47,428 nt of DNA from Rubrivivax benzoatilyticus JA2 = ATCC BAA-35 (GTDB lineage Bacteria > Pseudomonadota > Gammaproteobacteria > Burkholderiales > Burkholderiaceae_C), in assembly GCF_000190375.1 (NCBI RefSeq), contig NZ_AEWG01000021.1:1-47428 (forward strand), given 5' to 3'. Position numbers and translations under genes: made by a program. Of the stretch, positions 15,223 to 23,079 are shown one piece after another. Below the pieces are notes generated by a model, which was given only the letters and a program-made list of their open reading frames with translations, was not told the origin of the DNA and searched no databases. How positions within the stretch are numbered: the first letter of the stretch is position 1; every line of letters starts with the position of its first letter.

Positions 15223-16818
15223 ATGCCGACGTATCACTGCTGGACATTCGAGTGCGGCTCGATCCAGTCCTTCATCTTCGAGACCGGCCGCCTGGCCGAC
15301 GCCGTCGGCGCGAGCCTGCTGGTCGACCGGCTGACCGGCGACCTGGACGAGACGGCCGACGCCGCGGCGACCAGCCTGTTGCAGCAGGTGATGCAGACCG
15401 CCGGCTGCGCGACGACGGTGCGGTTCTCGCGCCGCGGCGGCGGCTCGTTCATCGCGTTCCTCGACTCCGATGAGGCCCGCCGCCGCGTCCGCACGCTGTG
15501 GCACGCGGCGTTGGCGGCCAACGCGACGGGCCTGCGCTGGGCCGATGCGGTGGCCGACGCACCGAGCGCCCTGGCCGCGGCGCGGGACGCGCTGCGCGCC
15601 TGCCAGCAGGCCGGCCGCGTCGACCGCCCGCGTCTGCCCGAAGCCGGCCCGCTGACCCTGCGGGTTGCCCGCACCGGGCAGCCGGCCGTGACCGTCCGAT
15701 CGCTGGCCGGCCAGGTCGAAGCGATCGATGCCGCAACCGAACTGCGGCGCCGCCACGCCCGGCGCACGGCCGTCGCCGACACGCTGCTCCAGCGCTTCGG
15801 CGCTCCCGACGGTCTGCGCTGGCCGCGGCACACCGAGCCGTCGGACGGGTCGGTCCGCGACGACGGCGACGGCTTCCCGTTCGTCGGCGGCGCCCGCGAA
15901 CTGGCTTTCCTGCACGCCGACGGCAACGGTCTGGGCGTGCTGCTGCGCCGGCTCGAAACCGGCGACGACGGCGCCTACGTCGAGCGTTACGCGGCGTTCT
16001 CGCGTGCCGTCACCCAGGCGACGGTCGCTGCCGCCCGGCAGGCCGCCGCGGAGGTGCTGCTGCCCGCGGCCGTCGACGGCGTCGTCCCGGCGCGTCCGCT
16101 GATCCTCGGCGGCGACGATCTGAGCCTCGTCGTCCGCGCCGATCTGGCGCTGCCGTTCGCCGAGGCCTACCTGCAAGCCTTCGAGTGCCAGTCGACCGAG
16201 TGCCTGGCGGCCCTGCGCGGTCTTGGCCTGGATCTGCCCGGGCTGACCGCCGCATGCGGCATCGCGATCGTGAAGGCGCGCTTCCCGTTCGCGCAGGCCG
16301 CCGCGCTCGCCGAAGCGCTGTGCCAGCGCGCGAAGTCGGTCATCAAGCGCGAGGCGCAGGCCAGCGCACGGGCGATGCCGCTGTCGGCGCTGGCGGTGCA
16401 AAGGGTGACGACCTCGGTGCCCGACGACGCGCTCCCGCGGGTGCAGGTCGACGGACGGCACTGGACGCTGGGCCACGCGGCCTACGTCATCGGGGAGGAG
16501 GGCGCCGGGGTGCCGCGGCTCGCCGACCTTCAGACGCTGGCGCAGGCGCTGGCCACCGACGCGATGCCGCGCGGTCCGGTGCGCCGGCTGCTCACCGATT
16601 TCCACCAGGACCCGACGCAGGCGCTGGAGCGCTGGCGTCGATGGCGCGAGAACCTGGAGCCGGCACGGGTCGCGGAGATCGACGCGCTGCTGCGCCGGCT
16701 CGGCGTCGACGATCCGTCCTGGCTGCCGCTGGGGCGTGACGGATCGCCGTGGCCCGACGCGGTGCTGCTGCGCGACCTGACCCGCGACGACCCCGACACC
16801 ACAGGAGGCGCGGCATGA
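15223..16818 (+). CDS. cas10: Cas10, HD-less, with intact GGDD cyclase site
   Basis: A 531-aa type III large subunit. It begins MPTYHCWTFECGSIQSFIFE, has a first palm motif ELAFLHADGNGLGVLL (about 227-242) and a second palm with LILGGDDLSLVV, GGDD at 296-299. There is no N-terminal HD nuclease domain, and the protein is much shorter than typical Csm1/Cmr2 (750-1000 aa), as in type III-D. It should therefore make cyclic oligoadenylate but not cut DNA by itself. Its stop overlaps the next start as ATGA. An in-frame extension upstream to 15097 overlaps cas6 and is not needed. Confidence 0.93.
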   Translation: MPTYHCWTFECGSIQSFIFETGRLADAVGASLLVDRLTGDLDETADAAATSLLQQVMQTAGCATTVRFSRRGGGSFIAFLDSDEARRRVRTLWHAALAANATGLRWADAVADAPSALAAARDALRACQQAGRVDRPRLPEAGPLTLRVARTGQPAVTVRSLAGQVEAIDAATELRRRHARRTAVADTLLQRFGAPDGLRWPRHTEPSDGSVRDDGDGFPFVGGARELAFLHADGNGLGVLLRRLETGDDGAYVERYAAFSRAVTQATVAAARQAAAEVLLPAAVDGVVPARPLILGGDDLSLVVRADLALPFAEAYLQAFECQSTECLAALRGLGLDLPGLTAACGIAIVKARFPFAQAAALAEALCQRAKSVIKREAQASARAMPLSALAVQRVTTSVPDDALPRVQVDGRHWTLGHAAYVIGEEGAGVPRLADLQTLAQALATDAMPRGPVRRLLTDFHQDPTQALERWRRWRENLEPARVAEIDALLRRLGVDDPSWLPLGRDGSPWPDAVLLRDLTRDDPDTTGGAA

Positions 16819-17426
16819 GCGTGCGCACGCTGAGACTCGAGTTCCTCGACACCTGGCACGTCGGCTGCGGCCGCGGCGACGGCTCCAACCTCGACGCTGT
16901 CGTCGCCCGCGACGCCGACGCGCTGCCCTACGTCCCGGGCCGGATGCTGCGCGGCGTGCTGCGCGACGCGGCCGAGGCGCTGGCGGCCTGGGGCCACGCC
17001 GACCCGGCCGCGGTGCTGCAGCTGTTCGGCGGACTGGCCGAGCGCAGCGACGCGCCGGGGCGGTCGCTGTCGCAGGCCGGATGCCTGACCGTCAGCGACG
17101 CGCGGCTGCCTGCGGCCGAACGCGCGGTGCTCGCCGCTCCCGCGCCCGGCGAGCCCGACCCGCAGGCCGCGCTGCGCGCGGCGCTGTTCGTGCCGTCGTT
17201 CCAGACCGCGATCGACCTCGACAGTGGCACGGCGCTGGACGGCTCGCTGCGCGGTGTCGAACTCGTCGTGCCGCTGACGCTGCAGGCGGAGGTCGGCATC
17301 ACGGGCGTCGACGCCGACGCGCCGTGGGCACTGCTGGACCGGGCGCTGCCGCTGGTGCGGGCGATCGGCGCGATGAAGACCCGTGGCCACGGCCGCGTGG
17401 CGCTCGACTGGGAGAAGCACGCGTGA
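16815..17426 (+). CDS. Cas7-group RAMP protein (Csm3-like)
   Basis: A 203-aa single-domain RAMP. VGCGRGDGSNLDAVVARDAD followed by ALPYVPGRMLRGVLRDAAEA (about 37-56) is the classic Cas7 loop, with an Asp in the region where Csm3 proteins keep the target-RNA cleaving residue (LDAVVARD; alignment by eye). The C-terminal AIGAMKTRGHGRVAL is the glycine-rich end. It should form part of the backbone that holds the crRNA-target duplex. AGGAGG lies 6 nt before the ATG. It overlaps cas10 by ATGA and csx10 by GTGA. Confidence 0.9.
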   Translation: MSVRTLRLEFLDTWHVGCGRGDGSNLDAVVARDADALPYVPGRMLRGVLRDAAEALAAWGHADPAAVLQLFGGLAERSDAPGRSLSQAGCLTVSDARLPAAERAVLAAPAPGEPDPQAALRAALFVPSFQTAIDLDSGTALDGSLRGVELVVPLTLQAEVGITGVDADAPWALLDRALPLVRAIGAMKTRGHGRVALDWEKHA

Positions 17427-19075
17427 CGCAGATCCATCCTGTGACCCTGACCCTGGTCGACGACCTCGTCCTCAGCGAACGCAGCGCGACAACCGGTGGC
17501 CATCGCTGCCTGGACCGCATCCCCGGCAGCGCTCTGCGCGGTTGGGCCGCTGCGCGGCTGTACGACGCGCTCGGCGAGGATGCCTGGGCGGTTTTCCACT
17601 CCGGCGCCGTCCGTTTCGGCGACGCCCGGCCGACGGGGCCGGGCGGCCAGCCGAGCTGGCCGGTGCCGCTGTGCTGGCACGCCGACAAGGGCCGGCCCGA
17701 CCGGCCGCCGCAGGTGGGCGGCGCGTGGCTGGCGGAGCATCTGTTCAACCTCGCCGAGGCCCCGGACCCGGCCGAGCTGGCGCGCGTCGTCGCCCAGCCG
17801 CGGGGCCTGCGCGACGGCTACGTCACCGCGGATGGCCGCTGCGTGCGTCCCGTGCATCGCGAGCGGACGATGACCGCGATCGACGGCGACGGTGTCGTTG
17901 CCGACGGTCAGCTGTTCTCGTACCAGAGCCTGGCGCGCGACCAGCGCTTCGAGGGGTACATCGCGATCGACCGCACCGTGCCGCGCGCCGTCGCCGAGCG
18001 CGTGCTCGGCGCCTTCGACGGCACCATCCGCATCGGCCGCAGCCGCGCCAGCGGTTACGGCCGCGTGCGCGCCCAGGTCGGCCCGGCGAGAACGCCACCG
18101 GCGACGCCGGCGCTTGCGGGACCGACGCTGCGGCTGTGGCTGCTCAGCGACGCCTGGCTGCGCGACGCCAGCGGCCAGCCGACGCTGTGCCCCGAAGGCG
18201 AGCTGCTGGGTCTGCCCGGCGCGCGCCTGGACCTCGCGCGCAGCTTCATCCGCACGCGCCGCGTCAGCGCCTGGAACGCGCACCGGGCGCTGCCCGAGGT
18301 GGAGCGCCAGCTGCTGCAGGCCGGCAGCGTGATCACGCTGCAGCGCGACGGCGGCTATGTCGCCGACGAGCTTCAACGGCTGGCCACGCACGGCATCGGC
18401 TTCGGGCGCGCACTCGGCCTCGGCGAGGTGCTCGTCGACCCGCCGCTGCTGCGCGGCCTGCACCCGAGCTTCGATGCCGCGCAGGCGCCTATCCGCCCCG
18501 CCGAACCGGCCGCCGCTCCTGCCGCGCCGGCCGGCAGCCCGCTGCTGGCATTCCTGGCCGCGCGCAGCAGGCGGTCTTCGCATGCCGATGCGGCCGCCGG
18601 GTTCGTCGCCGACGCGCGGCGCGCGCTGCTGCGGCGCTGGAGCGCGATACGCCGTTACCAGGCGCTGGCGCCCGAGACGCCGATGGGCCCCGGCCCCAGT
18701 CAGTGGGGCGCGGTCGCCAGCGCCGCGATGCGGTGCGCAAGCGTCGACGCGCTGCGCATCGCGTTGCTGGGCGCCGCCGAGGGCAACGGCGCGCCACGCG
18801 GCGCCGTCCCGGCCGGCGACGGCCACTGGGACGCGATGAAGGCCCACGAGCGCGGCGCCGACGGCGGCGCCCGCCGCCTGTCGCTGCGCGACTGGATCGC
18901 CGAAACCCTGGACGCGCTTTCCGCCGACACCCGGTTCGCCGGCGACGACGCGCGTCTCGACGCCTGGCAGCGGCTGTGCGCCGACGCGCGCCGCCTGGCG
19001 CTGCACACCGGCCAGGCCGCGCTCGACGACGCCCAGCGCGCGTCGGGCCGCGTGGCCGCGAAGGAGCAAGCATGA
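17423..19075 (+). CDS. csx10: Csx10, Cas5-group RAMP of type III-D
   Basis: A 550-aa protein. The N-terminal pattern LVLSERSATTGGHRCLDRIP then GSALRGWAAARLYDAL (to about residue 48) and a following WAVFHSGAVRFGDARP are diagnostic of Csx10, the marker of type III-D. A glycine loop, GRSRASGYGRVRAQV (about 208-222), and a second, ATHGIGFGRALGLGEVLV (about 321-338), show two RAMP-type folds. Residues ~375-550 form a helical tail that may act as the Cas11-like small subunit (inference; no separate small subunit gene is seen). The start is GTG at 17423, overlapping the previous stop. Confidence 0.92.
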   Translation: MTQIHPVTLTLVDDLVLSERSATTGGHRCLDRIPGSALRGWAAARLYDALGEDAWAVFHSGAVRFGDARPTGPGGQPSWPVPLCWHADKGRPDRPPQVGGAWLAEHLFNLAEAPDPAELARVVAQPRGLRDGYVTADGRCVRPVHRERTMTAIDGDGVVADGQLFSYQSLARDQRFEGYIAIDRTVPRAVAERVLGAFDGTIRIGRSRASGYGRVRAQVGPARTPPATPALAGPTLRLWLLSDAWLRDASGQPTLCPEGELLGLPGARLDLARSFIRTRRVSAWNAHRALPEVERQLLQAGSVITLQRDGGYVADELQRLATHGIGFGRALGLGEVLVDPPLLRGLHPSFDAAQAPIRPAEPAAAPAAPAGSPLLAFLAARSRRSSHADAAAGFVADARRALLRRWSAIRRYQALAPETPMGPGPSQWGAVASAAMRCASVDALRIALLGAAEGNGAPRGAVPAGDGHWDAMKAHERGADGGARRLSLRDWIAETLDALSADTRFAGDDARLDAWQRLCADARRLALHTGQAALDDAQRASGRVAAKEQA

Positions 19076-20544
19076 CCCGAACCTCGATGCCGCTGCTGAC
19101 ACTCTGGCGCGTCGTCGTCGAAGCGCGCAGCCCGCTGTCGATCGGCACCGGCCGCGGCGACGGCGTCCGCGACGTCGTGCTGGCCGCCGACGCCAACGGC
19201 CTGCCGATGCTGCCGGCCAGCGCGCTGGCCGGCGTGCTGCGTGCGGCCGTCGCCGGCTGGCATGGCGAAGCCGCCGCGCGCGCGCTGTTCGGCTGTGCCG
19301 AAGGCGATCGCGGCCAGGTCTCACGGGTGACGCTGAGCCACGGCCGCATCCACGACAGCCGCGACCGGCCGGTCGCCGGCCTGCTGCCTCAGGTCGACGA
19401 CCCGCTGCTGCGGCCGCTGACGCAGCGCAGCGGCACGACGCGCCAGCGCGTGCGCATCGACCACCGCGGCGTCGCGGCCGACCAGGGGCTGTTCGACCGC
19501 ACCGTGCTGCCGGCCGGCCACCGCTTCAGCGTCGAGCTCGCGCTGTGGAGCGGCGACGGCGACGTCGACCCGGCCAGCGGCGAGCCGCGCGAGGCCGGCT
19601 GGCTGCAGACGCTGTTGTGCGTCGAAGGGCTGCGCGTCGGCGCGCAGACCCGCAGCGGGCTCGGCGAGATCGCCGCAGTCCGCGCGCACCGGCTCGCGCT
19701 GGACCTGCGCCGTCCGGCGGACCTGGGCCGCTGGGCGCGGCTGTCCCCGCACCTCGGCGAGACCGACGGGATGGCGCCGTTGGCCGTCGGCGGCGTGCCG
19801 GCCACGCGCGCCGGCGTCCACCGCATCGAGGTCGAACTCGCGCCGGAGGCAGGGTTCCGCTTCGGCTCGGGCCACCACAGCCTGCAGGCGAAGCCGCCGG
19901 CCAAGCTGCCCGACGACCTGCCGCGGACCGAGGCGCGTGTCGCCTGGACCGGCGGCCGCGGCCGGCTGCAGCGCGCCGACGAGGAAACGGTGCTGGTGCC
20001 GGCCTCCAGCGTCAAGGGCGCGCTCGCGCACCGCGTCGCCTTCCACGCGCACCGGCTCAACGGCCGCTGGGCCGACGCCGAGTCGGCGCGCGAGCACGAC
20101 AAGAGCCGCGACTGCGACACGGTGCGGCGGCTGTTCGGCCACGCGGCCGACCGCGGTCCCGCGCGAGGCCAGGCCGGCGTGCTCTGGGTGGCTGACGCGC
20201 GGATCGAGCGCGAGCACGTCGTCGCGCAGACGCGGATGCACAACAGCATCGACCGCTTCACCGGCGGCGTGCGCGACGGTCTGCTGTTCAGCGAGGAGAA
20301 CCTGCATGCCGCCGGGGCCGGACCGCTGCTGAAGCTGGCGCTGGGGCTGGACCGCGAGCGCGCCGCGCGGGTCGGCGTCACCGCGACCGACCTGCAGGCG
20401 CTGGCGCTGGCGCTGGACGACTTGTGCGCGGGCCGGCTGGCGCTCGGCGCCGACTCGGCCTCGGGGCTGGGCTTCTTCGTGGGCCGCTGGACCTGCGACG
20501 GCGAGCGCCGGCTGCCGCAACCCGATATGGCGACGGCCGACTGA
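19072..20544 (+). CDS. double Cas7 (two fused Csm3-like RAMP domains)
   Basis: A 490-aa protein containing two RAMP units. Unit one (1-~210): RSPLSIGTGRGDGVRDVVLA, LPMLPASALAGVLRAAVAGW, and a glycine end TRSGLGEIAAVRA. Unit two (~240-490): GFRFGSGHHSLQAK, TVLVPASSVKGALAHRVAFH, and the end GADSASGLGFFVGRW. Type III-D effectors often contain fused Cas7 subunits. It overlaps csx10 by ATGA. Loss or retention of the cleaving Asp in each unit is hard to judge by eye; unit one has RDVVLAAD in the matching loop, unit two lacks an obvious equivalent. Confidence 0.9.
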   Translation: MTRTSMPLLTLWRVVVEARSPLSIGTGRGDGVRDVVLAADANGLPMLPASALAGVLRAAVAGWHGEAAARALFGCAEGDRGQVSRVTLSHGRIHDSRDRPVAGLLPQVDDPLLRPLTQRSGTTRQRVRIDHRGVAADQGLFDRTVLPAGHRFSVELALWSGDGDVDPASGEPREAGWLQTLLCVEGLRVGAQTRSGLGEIAAVRAHRLALDLRRPADLGRWARLSPHLGETDGMAPLAVGGVPATRAGVHRIEVELAPEAGFRFGSGHHSLQAKPPAKLPDDLPRTEARVAWTGGRGRLQRADEETVLVPASSVKGALAHRVAFHAHRLNGRWADAESAREHDKSRDCDTVRRLFGHAADRGPARGQAGVLWVADARIEREHVVAQTRMHNSIDRFTGGVRDGLLFSEENLHAAGAGPLLKLALGLDRERAARVGVTATDLQALALALDDLCAGRLALGADSASGLGFFVGRWTCDGERRLPQPDMATAD

Positions 20545-20563
20545 GAACGCGAGGCACGACGAG

Positions 20564-21070
20564 ATGAACGACGAGATCTTTCCGCGCGACCTGATCGAGC
20601 TGGTGCGCCGCCTGGCCGGGACGCCCTGGCGGGCGCCGGAGCTGGCGCCCGCGCGCTGGGCCTGCCGCACCGAGCGGCTGCGCGACGCGTCGGCCGTGGC
20701 CGCCGCGCTGCAGCGCTTCGACGCCGAGGCCGCCGGCTGGGTCGAGACGACCGCCACCGCGCAACGCTGGCACGCCGGCCAGCCCTGGCCCGCCGGCACC
20801 GTGCTGAACGCCGAGCTGGCCGCCGACCGGCGCAGCCTGCACGTCCGCGAAGCCGACGGCGAGTGGCTGTGCACGACCTGGCACGCGCTGGAGCCGAAAA
20901 CCGAAGCCGAGCCGGGGCCCGACGCGCCGCTGCGCGGCTGGACGCTGGTGCGCGAGCACTGCGCGGTGGACACCGGCGAGCCGTGGCGCCACGAGGTGCT
21001 GCTGGTCGCCGAGGCTGGCGGCGCGCTGCGCGAGGTCGCGGCGCGGCTGCTGCCGCCCGCGGCCCGTTGA
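20564..21070 (+). CDS. possible Csx19, small type III-D protein
   Basis: A 168-aa protein, MNDEIFPRDLIELVRRLAGT..., rich in tryptophan (WVETTATAQRW, WLCTTWHALEPKTE). Position (between the double Cas7 and the last RAMP in a csx10 locus) and size match Csx19/TIGR03984, but I cannot confirm this from motifs alone. It has no RAMP glycine loop. It is separated by about 20 nt from both neighbours and is clearly part of the operon. It might be the small structural subunit instead. Confidence 0.55.
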   Translation: MNDEIFPRDLIELVRRLAGTPWRAPELAPARWACRTERLRDASAVAAALQRFDAEAAGWVETTATAQRWHAGQPWPAGTVLNAELAADRRSLHVREADGEWLCTTWHALEPKTEAEPGPDAPLRGWTLVREHCAVDTGEPWRHEVLLVAEAGGALREVAARLLPPAAR

Positions 21071-21092
21071 CGAGATCGCGAACGGACGAGAC

Positions 21093-23060
21093 ATGGCACA
21101 CCCCGGACACTCCAACGGCCGCAATGGCGGCAACGGCAACGGCGCCTGGCGCGGCGGGTCCACGCTGCCGCGCGGCATCACCTCGGCCTACAACTTCGCG
21201 CCGTTGGCGCAGCAGGTGGTCTGCCCCGAGTGGCAGGACCGCGTCTCGCACGACCTGCCGTTGCGCGAAGGGCTGTGCGCCGACCTGCAGATCGAACTCG
21301 TCGCCGAGACGCCGTTGCTCGTCGGTGCCGAGCGCGACGACGCTCCGCGGCAGAAGGGTCAGGTGCCGGTCGTCGGCTTCCACACCCACCCCGACGGCAC
21401 GCCGGCGATCCCCGGCTCCTCGCTGCGCGGGATGCTGCGCAACGTGCTGGAGATCGCCAGCTTCAGCCGGATGCAGCTGATCGACGACCGGGCGCTGTCG
21501 ATTCGGGACCTGACGACCTCGGGCAGCGAGTACATGCGGGCGATGGTCGGCGGCGACATTCGATCGTCCGCGGTCGGCGCCCGGCCGCTGGCGCAGGGGG
21601 GCTGGTTGTGGTTCGACGGTCAGGACTGGCGGCTCGAGCCGACATCCGTCGCCCGTGTCGAGCACGACCAGATCGCGCGGCACTTCGGCTTGTCGCGCGA
21701 GGTCTGGCCCGGCAAGCGGACCACGGCCGCGCAGAAGTACGAGGTGCTGCGGACCGCGCTGCAGGCGGCGAGCCGTGCCGGCAAGCTGACCAAGACCGGA
21801 CACGTGCAGGTGCGGCACCCCCGGGTCGAGGAAGCGGTTCACGAACACAGCCGCGGCAAGCAGTTGCGCTACCGGCGGATCCCGCGGCTGCTGCCGGTCG
21901 ACGACACGAGTCCGTCCTCGACCGTCGGAGCCCTCGTCGTCACCGGCCAGGGCGTGCCGAACAAGCACATGGAGTTCGTCTTCGGGCTCTGTGGCCGCAA
22001 GCCCGAGTCGCGCGTCATCGATCCGGGGGCCATGACGCGGTTCCGCCAGGTCTACGGCCACGACGACAGCGACTGGAGCACCCACTGGTCGCGGCGCGCG
22101 GCCGAGGGCACGCCGGTCCCGGTGTTCTGGATCGAGAGCCACGGCGAGTTGCAGATCGGGTTGTCGCAGATGTTCCGGCTGCCCGGCCCGCGTTCCCTGG
22201 GCCAGATGGTGCCCGACGAGCACCGGCCGCGAGCCGGCGTGGCGCGCCGGCTCGACTTCGTCGAGACGCTGTTCGGCCACGTCGGCGGCGACGCGGCGCT
22301 GAAGGGCCGGGTGTTCGTCGGCGACCTGCGCTGGTCGGGGTCGCCGCAGGGCCGGCCTGTCCCGGCCGACGCCGCGTACGCACAACCGACCGTGCTGGGC
22401 CAGCCGAAGCCGAGCTTCTATCCGGCTTATCTGGAGCAACAGCAGCAAGGCGGCGTGCTGAAGTCGCCCGACTACCGCACCGTGTTGTCTCCCGACGCGC
22501 GGCTGCGCGGCTGGAAGCGCTACCCGGTGCGGCCGTTTCCCGAGATCCGGGTGCCCGAGCCCCCGGCCAAGTCGCAAGCGACGGTGCAGACGCGGCTGCA
22601 GGCGCTCGCGCCCGACAACCGCTTCACGGGCCGCATCCGCCTGCACAACGTGACGCCCGAGGAGTTGGGCGCGGTGGCCTGGGCGCTGACCTGGGGCGGC
22701 GACGACCGGCTGCGCCACGCGCTCGGACTCGGCAAGTCCTTCGGGTTCGGCTGTGTCCGGGTGCGGATCGCCAATGCCGACGCGCCCGACGCCGTCCGGG
22801 CGAACGACCCCGCCGCCCCCGCACCCGGGCTGGGAGACTGCATGCGCGCCTTCGTCGCCTACATGCAGCGTCAGATTCCCGGCTGGGAGCGCACCGCGAC
22901 GATGTGCGAACTGCTCGCGATGGCGAACCCCGATCTGCCTCAGTCCACCGCGGCGAATCTCACGCCGCTGGAGCTGACGGTCGGTGCGCGCAACGAGTTC
23001 GTGGAGGCCAAGAGTCGCGACAACCGGCTCGCCCTCCAGCCCCACAGCCAGCGCCGCTGA
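21093..23060 (+). CDS. TIGR03986-type RAMP protein
   Basis: A 655-aa RAMP. The first domain has AETPLLVGAERDDAPRQKGQ followed by TPAIPGSSLRGMLRNVLEIA (about 105-124), and the end has DRLRHALGLGKSFGFGCVRV (about 540-558). This large Cas7-like protein is typical of csx10-containing operons. The insert between (about 130-520) is much longer than in Csm3, including a region with YRRIPRLLPVDDTSPSSTVG. It should cap or extend the Cas7 backbone. ATG at 21093 follows the previous stop by 22 nt. Confidence 0.87.
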   Translation: MAHPGHSNGRNGGNGNGAWRGGSTLPRGITSAYNFAPLAQQVVCPEWQDRVSHDLPLREGLCADLQIELVAETPLLVGAERDDAPRQKGQVPVVGFHTHPDGTPAIPGSSLRGMLRNVLEIASFSRMQLIDDRALSIRDLTTSGSEYMRAMVGGDIRSSAVGARPLAQGGWLWFDGQDWRLEPTSVARVEHDQIARHFGLSREVWPGKRTTAAQKYEVLRTALQAASRAGKLTKTGHVQVRHPRVEEAVHEHSRGKQLRYRRIPRLLPVDDTSPSSTVGALVVTGQGVPNKHMEFVFGLCGRKPESRVIDPGAMTRFRQVYGHDDSDWSTHWSRRAAEGTPVPVFWIESHGELQIGLSQMFRLPGPRSLGQMVPDEHRPRAGVARRLDFVETLFGHVGGDAALKGRVFVGDLRWSGSPQGRPVPADAAYAQPTVLGQPKPSFYPAYLEQQQQGGVLKSPDYRTVLSPDARLRGWKRYPVRPFPEIRVPEPPAKSQATVQTRLQALAPDNRFTGRIRLHNVTPEELGAVAWALTWGGDDRLRHALGLGKSFGFGCVRVRIANADAPDAVRANDPAAPAPGLGDCMRAFVAYMQRQIPGWERTATMCELLAMANPDLPQSTAANLTPLELTVGARNEFVEAKSRDNRLALQPHSQRR

Positions 23061-23079
23061 CCCACCGTAACCCGACACC

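Noticed and set aside
15223..15700. HD nuclease domain in Cas10
   Set aside because: No His-Asp pair in a suitable context was found and the protein is too short for an added HD domain.
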